A stretch of DNA of 64,000 nucleotides from Semisulcospira habei (Eukaryota; Mollusca; Gastropoda; Semisulcospiridae): the NCBI GenBank assembly GCA_036245525.1, contig BTPG01000004.1, positions 18,927,103-18,991,102 on the forward strand, in the 5' to 3' direction. The position numbers and the translations under genes are program-made. How positions within the stretch are numbered: the first letter of the stretch is position 1; every line of letters starts with the position of its first letter. Of the stretch, positions 49,997 to 59,862 are shown in pieces. The notes under the pieces are model-generated. The model ran no database searches, was not told where the DNA came from, and was given only the letters and a program-made list of their open reading frames with translations.

Positions 49997-50230
49997 AGAA
50001 AAGAGGGCACAGGGTGGGGTTTTGACCGACGAGGCCGCTACCCGGACGGAGCGAGCCCGGACACAGCTTTTGAGAAGCAGAGAACTCGCCTCACAGAGCC
50101 CAGTTCAGAGAGTCGCGCTTGGCGACGTCCCACGTCCAATCTCGGCACCCACTCGTCTCCAAGTAAGCCGCCGGGATCCTGCTGGGGGTCCACTTGCCGG
50201 CAGATAACCCGCCTCTCCTCAGAGCCGGTT
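47486..50230 (+). repeat. D7 dispersed hairpin units with paired substitutions
   Basis: Units at 48191, 48314, 48571 and 48643 have outer stem AACC/GGTT and inner stem CTCT/AGAG. At 47486-47510 the stems are AGCC/GGCT and CTCC/GGAG. At 50083-50105 the outer stem is AACT/AGTT. A further AACC/GGTT unit is at 50206-50230. Each change is matched in the opposite arm. Confidence 0.82.
47832..49324 (+). pseudogene. D7 ORF1 remnant (zinc finger, RS-rich, gag start)
   Basis: The reading starts with LVTCKQCGGFRWPSD and CLLCAGCASDHTCDVC, then WTELRWSNLWNFYRR, close to D3. A frameshift near 48020 moves it to the frame 48018-49127, which holds a duplicated APDVRDQLDP segment, hairpin units and an RS-rich stretch. 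Another shift leads to 49130-49324 (PSDWLLGRLSRS, RMDTRPALDG, SKLIAA), where the gag-like domain breaks off. It is non-functional. Confidence 0.82.
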
Positions 50231-50900
50231 CGGAGAGACTTACACGCGCTCGTCCGGAGCCTCCTGTCGACTCCCCTCGTGAGGAGTCATCGCATGCTAC
50301 GTCTTGCCCTTGCAGCCATACGGCGCCTGAGGGATGTTGCCATGGTGGATTGGTTAACGAGCTTCAGGAGCTACGACTCGCCTGGTCTGCCTACAGTTCG
50401 AGGGAACAATTACGTACAGCTCCTCTCGGACCATACCTTACCGGGACCGCCGCGCCTTGGTCCACGGGTTCACCTTGCGCCCGCTTACGGGGCGCTATTC
50501 CACCAGGAGACCACGTAGCAAATCCCTGTACAAGCCTCACGTGTGCCTACGACATAGCCGTTCGCTACGGACGCGCTCGCCTCTTTGCCGGTTCCGGCAC
50601 CACTGACGCTACATGCCGGACGTTCTTCCTGGCTCCGCTGAGTCATACGGTCTGAATTACAGGACCCCTCCCTCAAGGAGGTTAGAGGCTACGGGTACGT
50701 TATCAAGGCACTTACATGGCCACAAACGTCACATTCGTCAGGGACTGTACTGTCTTACGCTTCGTGGCTACCGGAGGCTGGCCGGCAGGATGACTTCGCC
50801 CGCCTCGATCGCAGAGTTCTGCCAGGCCAGCGAGACTCCTCGCTCTGGTGGGGGCCTTTTTGCGGGGGGGCACAACTCCCTCCTGGCGCCTCAGCGCCGT
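49325..50900 (+). pseudogene. D7 decayed interior and YR end
   Basis: Most of gag, RT, RNase H and the methyltransferase-like domain are absent. An A-rich run with GAAAA units lies at 49961-50004. From about 50575 a heavily broken YR end can be followed (CGCTCGCCTCTTTGCC, GGCACTTACATGGCC, GACTTCGCCCGCC, then GCACAACTCCCTCC). No domain is readable as protein. Confidence 0.7.
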
Positions 50901-50932
50901 AGGTATTCACCTACCTAGGGTCGTCGGGAGTT
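50873..50932 (+). promoter_or_regulatory. D7 stop-codon-spanning stem-loop
   Basis: CAACTCCC and GGGAGTT are the outer arms. The left C-to-A change (CACTCCC to CAACTCCC) and the right GTG-to-GTT change keep AACTCCC/GGGAGTT paired. The inner hairpin is GGCGC/GCGCC. Confidence 0.6.
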
Positions 50933-51011
50933 TGCGTTAGGGAGGACGGCCCTTGGGCCCTAAGGTGTGCTGGAGCGCGGCACCCACCTCCTATTCGCAA
51001 TTCTTCCATTC

Positions 51012-51355
51012 AGTCATGTCATCGGTAATGTTTTTGAAGAAACAAATTCATTTTTCTTTAAAAGGTATTTTTTCGAAAAATACTTACCGATGACATGACT
51101 CAAACGACCCTCCCACCTGCCCCGCTTGCCGCTGGTGCGCTAAGTATCCTGACTGAGGGATTATGGGTACCCGGCTTCCGGGTGGTGGGTATAGGGAGAC
51201 AACTCTTGGTCCCCTCGGGGTTTCCCGAGTGCCTCCCGGGTTGTGTTCTAACACAACTGGCTCTTAGGCTAGAATGAGTAAGTAGTAGACACTTCCATTC
51301 AGTCATGTCATCGGTAAGTATTTTTCGAAAAAATACCTTTTAAAGAAAAATGAAT
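51012..51355 (+). repeat. D7 ICR and right inverted terminal repeat
   Basis: The ICR is 51012-51101 and the right ITR 51102-51355. This ICR is the uninterrupted version of the D3 ICR and shows the D4 target sequence AAATTCATTTTTC in its original state. Confidence 0.93.
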
Positions 51356-51373
51356 ATTACAATTCTAGAGACA

Positions 51374-51469
51374 GATCGAGCATGATAGTTCAAGGGTGGT
51401 GCCAGAATAGCTTGGCGCCTATGGGCGCCAAGCTATTCTGGCACCACCCTTGAACTATCATGCTCGATC
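51374..51469. repeat. Perfect 46-bp-arm palindrome (subfamily 2 core)
   Basis: Arms 51374-51419 and 51424-51469 are exact reverse complements around the loop TATG, with no mismatch. It begins 18 nt after D7 and ends 52 nt before exon 8. Confidence 0.92.
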
Positions 51470-51521
51470 CATGTCTTGCTGTGGTCTGTCTGGGCTGAAT
51501 GAGAATAACTTCTTCTTGCAG

Positions 51522-51690
51522 GTGTGCCTATGTGCACTAGTGCGTCACATGCCGGCGCTAAATCCTGCAGCCCCTAGCACAGGGTTCCAGGTTCCAACCC
51601 ACCAGACACGCCTGCCAGAGACAACGTTCCCGCTGCTGTCGTCTGTGGTCCTGCTTATGCCTGACCTCATGCACCTCTGCTCTCCCATGG
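51522..51690 (+). CDS. HEATR5B: HEATR5-like gene, window exon 8
   Basis: The exon is 169 nt, phase 0 to 1. The acceptor is TTCTTCTTGCAG/GTG and the donor CATGG/GTCAGT. The peptide VCLCALVRHMPALNPAAPST, then FPLLSSVVLLMPDLMHLCSP, continues VFATLE of exon 7. The family has CVCILVRQLPELNP-type sequence here. A perfect long palindrome ends 52 nt before the acceptor. Confidence 0.93.
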
Positions 51691-51789
51691 GTCAGTTGTT
51701 ATGTGGCAGATTTGTGTCAGTACAGTAGAACTGTTTTAAGGAGCCACCTTTTTTGCAAGAAAGAAAATTGTCTCGCAGGACAAGTGCTC

Positions 51790-52135
51790 ACTCAAGACGG
51801 TCTTGAAGAGTGAAGAGTATCACCTGTAATTTAAAGGCCGTCATTTACATGGCTACAGCCACATAAATGATTTTCCATATTGACAGGTTGTCTCAAAATG
51901 TTGGCCACTAAAAACAAGCCCTGCACACCGCAGTAGGAGGTCGGTCGCTGAAAATTTCAAACCCAATTATGAATTTTGTGGCCTACGGAGGCCTCTGTTA
52001 AGATTGTTGCAGATGGCCTGGCCTTGACAGTTTACAGATAGTGCCAGATTAATTTGGCACCTGCACAGATGTTATACTTCAGCTGTCATAGCACTTTTTG
52101 TCGCAATGATTCCAGCAGGTTGATCCCTCACATGT
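51790..52135. repeat. Decayed hairpin repeats
   Basis: The stretch 51790-51890 resembles the CATCATTT-type hairpin. The stretch 52090-52115 has a TTTTTGTCGCAATGATTCC half-hairpin. No coding signal is visible. Confidence 0.5.
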
Positions 52136-52147
52136 CCTGGTGATGTC

Positions 52148-52369
52148 TTAACCCATAGCATACTGAGGCTAAAAGCTTCAAAATTGTACACTGCCATATG
52201 CAAGCTACATTATATTACTTACAGATAGAGATATAGACCAATAGCTTTAGTTCACGGGTGGTGCCAGAATAGCTTGGCGCCGAGGCACCAAGCTATTCTG
52301 GCACTACCCCTGAACTATTTTAGTCAAACTTATTTCACACACTGGTGTATTCCGAATGATAAGGGTTAA
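52148..52369. repeat. TTAA-type palindromic repeat, subfamily 1, complete ends
   Basis: It runs TTAACCCATAGCATACTG ... GAATGATAAGGGTTAA, with a palindrome around GGCGCCGAGGCACC. Confidence 0.82.
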
Positions 52370-52407
52370 TCCTATCCCTGCCAAAGACACACCAACAAGC
52401 ATCCAAC

Positions 52408-52476
52408 TGCAAGAGGCATAGATCCTCATGTGCCCATGCAGTTGCATGGGTTTGCGAGGATCTATACCTCTTGCTT
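52408..52476. repeat. CAAGAGGCA hairpin repeat
   Basis: GCAAGAGGCATAGATCCTC faces GAGGATCTATACCTCTTGC, with an inner CCCATGCA-GTTGCATGGG hairpin. Confidence 0.8.
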
Positions 52477-52664
52477 TCTTCTTTTGTATCAGCATTTCTT
52501 ATGCAAAATGGCATTGGACGTTTTGATGGTGTCAAATACTTCACTAAGCCCTAGACTGCTACTGACTATACTGTTTGACTGAAAAGACTGATATCAGTAT
52601 CATCAGTAACAATCATGGGGTTATTGATACATGTGCTAATCTCACGGTGAAATGGTCACTACAG

Positions 52665-52889
52665 GAGCCGTTACAATCCTTCCCACAATCCTACACCTTG
52701 TGACAAGTGTTGTTCGTGAGCTGGCGGCGCGAGGAGCCAACACCAAAGCTCCAACGGTGATTGCGGCATGCCTTCAGACACTGAAACTTTTGTGCACCAA
52801 TGACTTGATCAAGGATGAGGGTGTGGGAGGAGACTGGAGACAGATGCTGCAGAGTGCTGTGGTCACCATACTGCACTATGGCAAACCAG
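52665..52889 (+). CDS. HEATR5B: HEATR5-like gene, window exon 9
   Basis: The exon is 225 nt, phase 1 to 1. The acceptor is CACTACAG/GA and the donor CCAG/GTATGG. It begins with the split Gly codon, then AVTILPTILHLVTSVV, AACLQTLKLLCTN and WRQMLQSAVVTILHY. The ILPTIL and TLK motifs match the family. Confidence 0.93.
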
Positions 52890-52916
52890 GTATGGCTACT
52901 GGCAGACTGGTTCATT

Positions 52917-53085
52917 AACTCATTCAGCCCGGCGCACGTATTTCCCAAATTTTGGAGGCGTCATCAAACGACTTTGCATCAGTTGCAGGAGATGGATCGA
53001 CGGCGCCAAGCTAATCTGGCACTACCTTTGAATTATCATTGTCAACCCATCTCCTGCTGTAGTGTGTTAGGGCTGAATGGGTTAA
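52917..53085. repeat. TTAA-type palindromic repeat, subfamily 2, left arm deleted
   Basis: It runs TTAACTCATTCAGCCC ... CTGAATGGGTTAA. Only the right arm of the palindrome (GGCGCCAAGCTAATCTGGC) remains. Confidence 0.75.
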
Positions 53086-53212
53086 TGCCTGAGTGTTGGA
53101 ACAGAGGCAGATGTCTGCTCACTGGGGTACAGACCTTCAGTTGTCTGAAAGAAAACATGGTCAGGCCAAAAGATATATTGATTTACTGTTTTGATACACA
53201 AGATTGTCCTTG

Positions 53213-53255
53213 GTGGTGGTGGTGGGGGGGGGGGGTGGTGGTGTTGTTGCTGTTG
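53213..53255. repeat. G/T-rich microsatellite
   Basis: GGT units, an 11-G run and GTT units lie upstream of exon 10. Confidence 0.85.
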
Positions 53256-53371
53256 CAGCAGAGACAGATGTCAGTCTGATGACCTTTTGCTCACTGGTGT
53301 ACAGACCTTCAGTTCTTTGAAAGAAAACATGGTCATGCCAACAGATATATTGATTTCGTGTTTTTTTACAG

Positions 53372-53523
53372 GAGAAGATTGTCCTGGTATAGATCCAGGT
53401 GTGATGGTGCAGGTGTTGACAGTACTTATTGTGTCATGTCCGAGGGATGTAACGGGAGCGACCAACCTTCAGAGACCTGTCCTGGATTGTTTCCGCGAGG
53501 CCTGGGATGATGGCAGTGTAGAG
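53372..53523 (+). CDS. HEATR5B: HEATR5-like gene, window exon 10
   Basis: The exon is 152 nt, phase 1 to 0. The acceptor is TTTTTTTACAG/GA and the donor GAG/GTAAGG. The peptide EDCPGIDPGVMVQVLTVLIV, then RPVLDCFREAWDDGSVE, precedes VRLKCVRSL of exon 11, as in the family (FKAALESKDP then VQMKTCQLL type). Confidence 0.92.
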
Positions 53524-53793
53524 GTAAGGGTTATGGGTCATAATTACTTTAGTCACCGGTCTACCTATGGTAGCAAGTTAGTCTGCCATCTTGCATCTGT
53601 CCATCCAGTATATGTGGTAAACTTTAAAACACCATTACACGTACATCTGAGGACAAATTTCAGCACCATTTGTGTCTGTTATGCCTTGTCGACACACCTA
53701 ATGAACTGCTATGGCAGTTTGGATATGAGGCAAACACACATGCCGTAATCACACTTGTTTTTTCTGCGCAGCTGTTAGCGCATCAATCTATTT

Positions 53794-53985
53794 GTTTTTT
53801 CAAAATACATTACCGATGGCATTACTATCTGGGAATACACTCTATTGCCTATAGATTTCAGCAAAATTGTGTGTAGCACACAACTGGGGAGGAGACACCG
53901 GGGATCCAAGCACTATGACCCCGGGTGGCCTCCCCTTACTACCCTATCCCGGCGAGCACAGGGCGACCTCGTCAGTTTCACTCAT
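53794..53985 (+). repeat. D8 left inverted terminal repeat
   Basis: It is complementary to 59954-60210 through GGATCCAAGCACTATGACCC and CGACCTCGTCAGTTTCA-like blocks. Confidence 0.9.
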
Positions 53986-54276
53986 AGCTCGACCGGGGAC
54001 GGTCGAGTTTTTGCCTTTCTCCGTTCTACGGGTTTCAGTGGTTTTTGACTGTGGGCTTGAATTGGAGTCTTCGATTCAGCCCTGGACTCACTACATTCGT
54101 GGTTTTTCCTTTGACAATTGGACTCATTGTGACCTGTGCGCCGACCGGTTTTACCGGCTCTGACTTTGTGAGTTCACCCTTGGCTTGGCCTTGGGGTTCG
54201 ACGACGCACGTGACTTGTGCCCGGCTGGTTTGTGCAAGGTGGACTTTCTTCGCCGGCGTAGTTGGTTTAGGGCCTT

Positions 54277-56790
54277 ATGGCTTCTTCTGTGTCGAAGACT
54301 TGCCGCCGTGCGGGGACTTCCAGTGGCCGGTTGATGCACTCGACTCTTGCTTGCCGTGTTCGGGCTGTGCTTCGGACGGAACGTGTGATGGTGGCGCCGC
54401 TTGGACGGAAGACCGGTGTTCGCGCAGGTGGGACTTCTTCAGGCGTGACCGGTCCCCTCGCCCGCTTCGGTCTCCACGGGATCCTCCACGGGTGGACGTA
54501 CTTCCCTCGGCGCATCGGGCTTTCCGGCCCACAGGTAAGTCCCCTTCTTGTACCGTTACCTCGCAGGTTCTCCCTCCCCTCTCCGAGTCTTCGGAGCAGG
54601 GTAGGCGAGTTTCGGAGTCACGCTCCCCACGCTCTGCTTCGTTAGCGCGTGGCTTGAGCCCATTTTGGTTCCCACCCCCCGCTCTGCTTCGGGAGAGCGG
54701 TCTGGGAGAGATGAGCGTTCGTCGGCCACCCCCGGCTCTAGGTCTCCAGAGCGGGGACGGGTGACGGAACGCAAGCATAAGAAAGGGAGTAAACATGATA
54801 AGAAATGCTCTCGCTCACGCACCGAGGCTTCGGAACGTGACTCGAGACCGTTAGTAATGCTGCCTCCCCGCTCTGTATTTTCCGAACGGGCAAGGCATGC
54901 TTCGCTTTCTTCCCCCCCCCCCCCCCCCCCCGCCCGCCCCGTCTCGCCTGGGCGGGCCCGGGGTGTGGTTGACTCTCGCCCCCCACGCTCCGAGGAGTCG
55001 GAGCGGGGGTCGCGTGCACATAATGGTCCCCTCCCCGCTTCGCTTCGCCTGAGCGGGCTTGGCGTGACCGTAGACTGTCCCCCCCCCCCCCGTCTCGTAT
55101 CGACCGGACGGGCCCGGTGTGACTTGGACCCTCGCCCCCCCCCCCCCCCCCCCCCCCTCGCTCCGAGGCTTCGGAGCTGGGGCAGCGGGCTCATAAATCG
55201 TCCCCTCCCCGCTCCGCCTTTCCTGAGCGGGCTTGGCGTGACCCTAGACTGTCCCCCCCCCGCCTCGTATCGACCAGGCGGGCCCGGTGTGACATCGCGC
55301 GTCCTCCACGGTCCGACACATCGGACGGGGGGCCGCGTGCCCGGTATTTGTCCCCTCCCCGCTCCGCCTTTCCTGAGCGGGCTAGGGGAGACTATTGGCG
55401 GTCCCCCCCCCCCCCCTCGCACCGGTTCTCCCGGGCGGGCCAGGGGTGACCAGGCCACTTCCTTGGTATTCCGATCGCGGTTTGTCGCTCACGTCGGCTG
55501 CCGCGTGCGGATCCCGACTTCGAGGTGGACCGTCGCTTTGCCACGGTCCCTCCGTCGCCGCGGCGCGCCTCTTTGCGTGCGTCGCGGGCGGCTGCGTCTA
55601 CCTCGCGCGCGGCGGTGCGGCACTCTCGTAGCCGCTCGCCCCTTTCGTCTTTGCCGCGAGAAGATCAGTTTGGAACGGACGTCCTCAGCCTTCATCCGTC
55701 GGACTCGGCCTCGGCGATCTTCTTGCAGGACTCGGCGGCGGGTTCTCCTTCCCGCCTTTTCCGCTGTCGCGTCGGCCTCCGCCTCGTCAGACGTTGCCGG
55801 CCCTTCGCTCGGATCACAGTCGGTCCACGCTATGGGTGAGGCTTCAAGGCTTATCGCCAAGTCCCTACCGCCCGACGTCTGTCCGCCTTCGCCTCCTCCG
55901 AAGAGACAGGCTTCGGCCATGGTCGACGCGCAGAGGCAAGTCCAGCGCCGCAAGTCCCTCCCGCAAGCCGGCTTCCGGGACCTCACCGATGCTTCTCCGC
56001 CCAGCTGCGTAACGACGCTTTCGGCGACACGGGATACTTTACCGCCGCTCTATCGCCGGTGGGAATCAACTTAAGCTCCCGCCAGGCCTAGTACGCTGGA
56101 CACTCCCAAGCCTTCGCCTTACCTTTTCCAGCGGTGGATGTGGCGGCCTTACTACAGGCGGGCGGCCGCAGGCTCGTCCAGAACTCGTGGCCTCGGCCTC
56201 TCGACAGGATCGCCTCCTTAGCGCGGAACTCGCTGGCGTGCTCGGGTTTGGAACTGGCTACCCAGGCAGCACTGCAGTGCCTACAGGATACGTGGGACCT
56301 GGAGGCTCAGTCCCCGCTTCGTGACGTGCAGTCCATCCTGATAGCGGCCAACCGGTCCGCCTACCATTCTTCCGCCACCGCCAGGGCAGCGGCTGCCAAA
56401 TGCGACCTCTGGAGGAGGGATACCCTTTTGCGCCTCTGCTCGGACCTTCCCTTGTCAGTGAAGACCCAGCTCCGTCACGCCCCCTTAGGGGGTCCTCAGC
56501 TGTTCGGCGACACTTGGCACACCTTTAAGGAATCTTCCAAGGACTTGTGGCCCAAGCCTGCATCTAACCCAGCCTCGACCCGCTTTCGCGCCCCCCGCAC
56601 GGCGGGGGTCGTGCCCAGCGGTCTTTCAGGCCCTCCTTCTCTACAGTCGGATCTTCACGAGGTCGGGCCCGTCCATTCCAGGCTACTCAGGCCGGCCCCG
56701 CCCCTCGCCCTTCTTGGCCCCGCGGTGCCCGTAGATCGGGCCGCGGTCGGGCTCTCTGACTCGCCCCCGCCTCCGCCCCCGCCTCATTAA
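54277..56790 (+). pseudogene. D8 ORF1 (zinc finger, hairpin region, gag-like), frameshifted
   Basis: An ATG at 54277 (MASSVSKTC) leads into the zinc finger without an obvious leader intron. A shift follows at once: the frame with CGDFQWPVDAL and CLPCSGCASDGTCDGG is 54045-54764. The hairpin-rich, Ser/Arg/Pro-rich part reads in 54665-56074 and the gag-like part is split. KSLPQAGFRDLTDA is in the first piece, and RIASLARNSLACSG, AAAKCDLWRRDTLL and LGGPQLFGDTW are in 56134-56790. As in D5, gag runs toward RT without the extra base seen in D3 and D4. Several indels make it non-functional. Confidence 0.82.
54590..55450 (+). repeat. D8 hairpin array with compensatory changes and poly-C runs
   Basis: Perfect or near-perfect hairpins alternate with spacers such as GGCGTGAC. 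Examples: CGCTCCGA/TCGGAGCG (54986-55005) against GTCCGA/TCGGAC (55311-55326); CCGTC/GACGG (55090-55111), CGCC/GGCG (55261-55280) and CCCGCCC/GGGCGGG (54933-54956) at equivalent places; and CCCGCT/AGCGGG several times. C runs of about 12-22 lie at 54911, 55078, 55136 and 55403. Confidence 0.9.
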
Positions 56791-56832
56791 TCGGGCCTCC
56801 CGTCGGCGGGCGGCTGTCGCTCTTCAGCGATC

Positions 56833-58720
56833 TTGGAGATCGCTGTTCCCGGACGACCCCTGGATTCTTTCCACCGTTACCGCAGGCCTGCAACTTTCGT
56901 TCCTGTCGCCTCCGCCTCTTCGCTGAGCACCCATGTGGACCCAGGAACCGCTCGACGGCACACAGGCGGACGCTCTGCGCGGGGAAGTGGCGACCCTCCT
57001 CACCAAAGCGGCGACAGAGGTGGTTTTGCGGCAGGACTCTCCGGCGTTCTACAGCTGACTCTTCTAGCTCCCAAACCAGGCGGCAAGTGGCGTCCAGTTA
57101 TCGACTTATCAGCTTGGCCTCGATTCAGGATGCTTGGCCTCGATTCAGGATGCTTGGCCCCTCGATTCAGGATGGAGACGGCCAGGACACTCCGTGCGGC
57201 CCTCCGGCCGATGGACTTTGCGATCAGCCTCGATCTGTCAGACGCCTATCTGCACGTCCCGATTCATCCGTCGTTTCGCCGGTACCTTCGGTTTGACTCG
57301 GGGGGATCGTCTACCAGTTCTGTGCCCTTCCTTTCGGCCTCAACATCAGTCCGTGGGTGTTTACAAGACTGCTCGACGCCTTGATAGCCAATTTCCGTCA
57401 GCGCTCCTTGAGCCCGGCCTCCAATTACTTGGACGACCTTCTACTGCGCAACTTGGTCTCCGCAGCCCTCCAGACGGACAGGGATGCCCTGCTTTCCCTT
57501 CTGCGTCGTCTAGGTTTCCTACTCATTTGGGGAAATCCGATCTTCTCCCTCTCGACGGTTTCTACATCGGGGGATGGAATTCCTGACCGACCTCAACCTT
57601 GCCCGCCTGCCTCTGGCCAGGCGACAGAAGATAGTCGACTTAGCGACTTCGATGGGGATGGGATCCTCCTTCACCGCCAGGGTCTGGCTTCAACTCCTGG
57701 GCCTCCTCAGGGCGGCTGCGGACCTGCTTCCCTTGGGCAGACTTTATGCTCGGCCTCTCCAGCTACGTCTCCTTCTTCACTGGCGACCCTCGGGCGCTCT
57801 GTTGGATCTAGTACCTGTCCGGCCTCGGGCTCGTCCTCACCTCGAGAGGTGGGCGGACCTCGGTTGGCTGGCTTCGGGGGTGCCCTACACTCCCCGCCGC
57901 CTCGGTGGTCTCTCTGTACAGAGGCGAGCCAGGCCGGCTGGGGCGCGCACCTGTTACCGGATTCTCTCGGCCTCGGGCGTTGGCTTCGGGAGCTGTTCGG
58001 GAATCACGTCAACTGGCTGGAGCTGAAGGCAGTTGGATTGGCATTCGACGTTGGCAGGAGACCCTGGCCAATCAGGACGTCCTCGTGCTCTCCGACAACT
58101 CGACGGTGGTGGCTTACATACAGAATCAGGGTGGCACTCACTCGCCCTCCCTTTGCATTCTTCGGTGCCACCTCCGCCTCTGGTGCAGGGATCGAGGCAT
58201 TGCCCTACGAGCCCGCCACATCCCTGGCCACCTCAACGTGAAGGCGGACGCCCTGTCTCGTCGCGGACAGTTGCTCCACACGGAGCGGTCCCTACGCCCA
58301 GATATTTTTCGCCTGCTCTGCTCTCACTGGGAAACGCCGCTAGTGGATCTGTTTGCCACCAGATGAAGCAGCCAGCTCCCGGTCTACGTCTCGCCAGTCC
58401 TGGATCCACTCGCTTGGGCAGTGGACGCGCTCCCCATTCCTTGGGTCGGCCTGATTGCTTACGCCTACCCCCCGTCAGTCCTCGTTCCGAAGGTACTGCG
58501 GAAGCTTCTGGGATGCTCGGCGGTCCTCCTGCTGGTGGCCCCCTTCAACTGGACCAAGAGCTGGACCACGGACCTCCTTGCGCTTGCGACGGACCCTCCT
58601 CTGGAGCTTCCTACCCCTTCCACGATGCTCAAGCAGCCCCGTCAGCGGCTTTTCCATCCGTGCCCCGTACGCCTCCGCCTACACGCTTGGAGGTTGTCCG
58701 GCACGCCCGCGCCGCTAGAG
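56833..58720 (+). pseudogene. D8 RT-RNase H-methyltransferase-like region, frameshifted
   Basis: The first frame (56833-57384) has PKPGGKWRPVIDLS and then FRMETART-like and FAISLDLSDAYLHVP. The YLDD motif (SNYLDDLLLRN) is in 57357-58241. RNase H blocks are spread: a CTEAS-like variant in 57357-58241, and LVLSDNSTVVAYI and NVKADALSR in 57905-58366. The first RNase H Asp appears as Glu in that reading. The methyltransferase-like domain is broken after VDLFATR by a TGA and resumes at 58421 (PIPWVGLIAYAYPP). At least four indels or stops are present. Confidence 0.82.
57117..57175 (+). repeat. Short tandem triplication in D8 RT
   Basis: CCTCGATTCAGGATG occurs three times, about 21-23 nt apart, where intact elements have one copy (before the MET-R block). 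Confidence 0.88.
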
Positions 58721-59756
58721 GTTCTCGGATGCAGCAGTGGCGGCAATTGCAGCAGCCCGCAGACTCTCTACAAGGAAGGTGTACGAAGGCACGTGGAGGG
58801 TCTTTCAGACCTGGTGCACCTCCCATGGGCACCCTCCCACTAACCTAGCCTCCCACCAACTGGCGGAGTTCTTCCTGTGGCTCTTCGACGACCGGGGCTT
58901 AGCCCCGGTCGCCATCAAGGGCTACCGCGCTACGTTCGCGGACATCTACCGTCACCGGTGTCTTCCGGACCCAGGCGCCTGCAAGGATCTGTCGAATTTC
59001 TGGCTCACTTTGAACTCCGACGTCCGGTTTCACGTTCCCTAGTACCCCGGTGGGATCTTGCCTGGGTACTGACGTGGTTGAATACGGACCGGTTGAGCCC
59101 CTCCCCTTGGCTCGGTTCTCAGACTTGACCCGGAAAACCTGTTTCCTTCTGGCTCTCGTTACAGCGTCCCGAGTCAGCGAGCTTCACGCGCTCTCGATGC
59201 TCCCAGCCTGTTTGCGGTTCGTTCCGACGGCTCTGCGCAGAGGCTCTCCGATCCGTCCTTCCTGGCCAAGAACCGCCGCCCGCGGCGGCTCCTCAGGTGC
59301 TAACGATACGGCCCCTCTGTGGAGCGGACCTCTCCCCTGGATCGCGGCAACAGGACCCAGTGCGGGCGCTAAAGATTTACCTGCGCCGCTCTCAGCCGCA
59401 GCGCCGGGGGCGCTCGCGCCTCTTCTTACCTTGTCCGCGGGCAGACGCCACATCTCGGCCCAGATCGTGTCATCCTGGCTGCGGTGGGTGATTAGGTCAG
59501 ACTACCTAGACCTCTCCCCACGCGGCGCTGAGCCTTTACAAATCCGGGCGCATGAAGTGAGAGCAGTAGCCACCAGTCTAGCCCTGGACCGCAACTGCTC
59601 GGTCAAAGATATTTTGGCAGCGGGTGGCTGGCGCTCAGACTCCACTTTCGCACGCTTCTACCTTAAGAGACCTATCCGGCTGACGTGACTCCCTGGCACG
59701 GGTGGGCGACATCTCCGCGGCCCAGCACTCCCTCCGAGCGCTGCTGGCGTCTTAGG
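58680..59756 (+). pseudogene. D8 tyrosine recombinase, frameshifted
   Basis: Readable parts: RLEVVRHARAARGS; then AAIAAARRLSTRKVYEGTW and FFLWLFDDRGLAPVAIKGY (58737-59042); then LTRKTCFLLALVTASRVSEL with the catalytic Arg; and, later in 59050-59688, RAHEVRAVATS (His-x-x-Arg) and FARFYLKRP (Tyr). Frame changes occur between and inside these parts, and an extra base breaks the C-terminus after the Tyr. It is inactive as it stands. Confidence 0.82.
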
Positions 59757-59785
59757 CACATCATAGCTGAAATCGTCGGGAGTTC
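59726..59785 (+). promoter_or_regulatory. D8 stop-codon-spanning stem-loop (degenerate)
   Basis: CACTCCC and CGGGAGT remain as outer arms. The inner hairpin (GAGCGC ... GGCGTC) is poor. Confidence 0.4.
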
Positions 59786-59862
59786 TCTCTCGAGGGGGCC
59801 GGCGGAGTGGTTCGGTTGTGGTTAGATACGGCACCCTCCGCCTGTTCGCCATTCTCCCAGAT

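Larger units (their letters stand above)
45115..51355 (+). mobile_element. D7: non-autonomous DIRS element
   Basis: D7 lies in the intron between exons 7 and 8. The left ITR is 45115-45320, the ICR 51012-51101 and the right ITR 51102-51355. It has the same terminal type as D3 (ACCGATGACATGACT). The ORF1 exon (zinc finger, hairpins, RS-rich) is recognisable. RT and RNase H are missing, and about 1.6 kb of decayed sequence joins gag to a ruined YR end. ITR arms differ at only a few positions. It would need D3-type proteins in trans. Confidence 0.93.

Noticed and set aside
54900..55420. Poly-C runs as a biological signal
   Set aside because: They lie between hairpins but vary in length and are prone to sequencing error. 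I do not interpret them.
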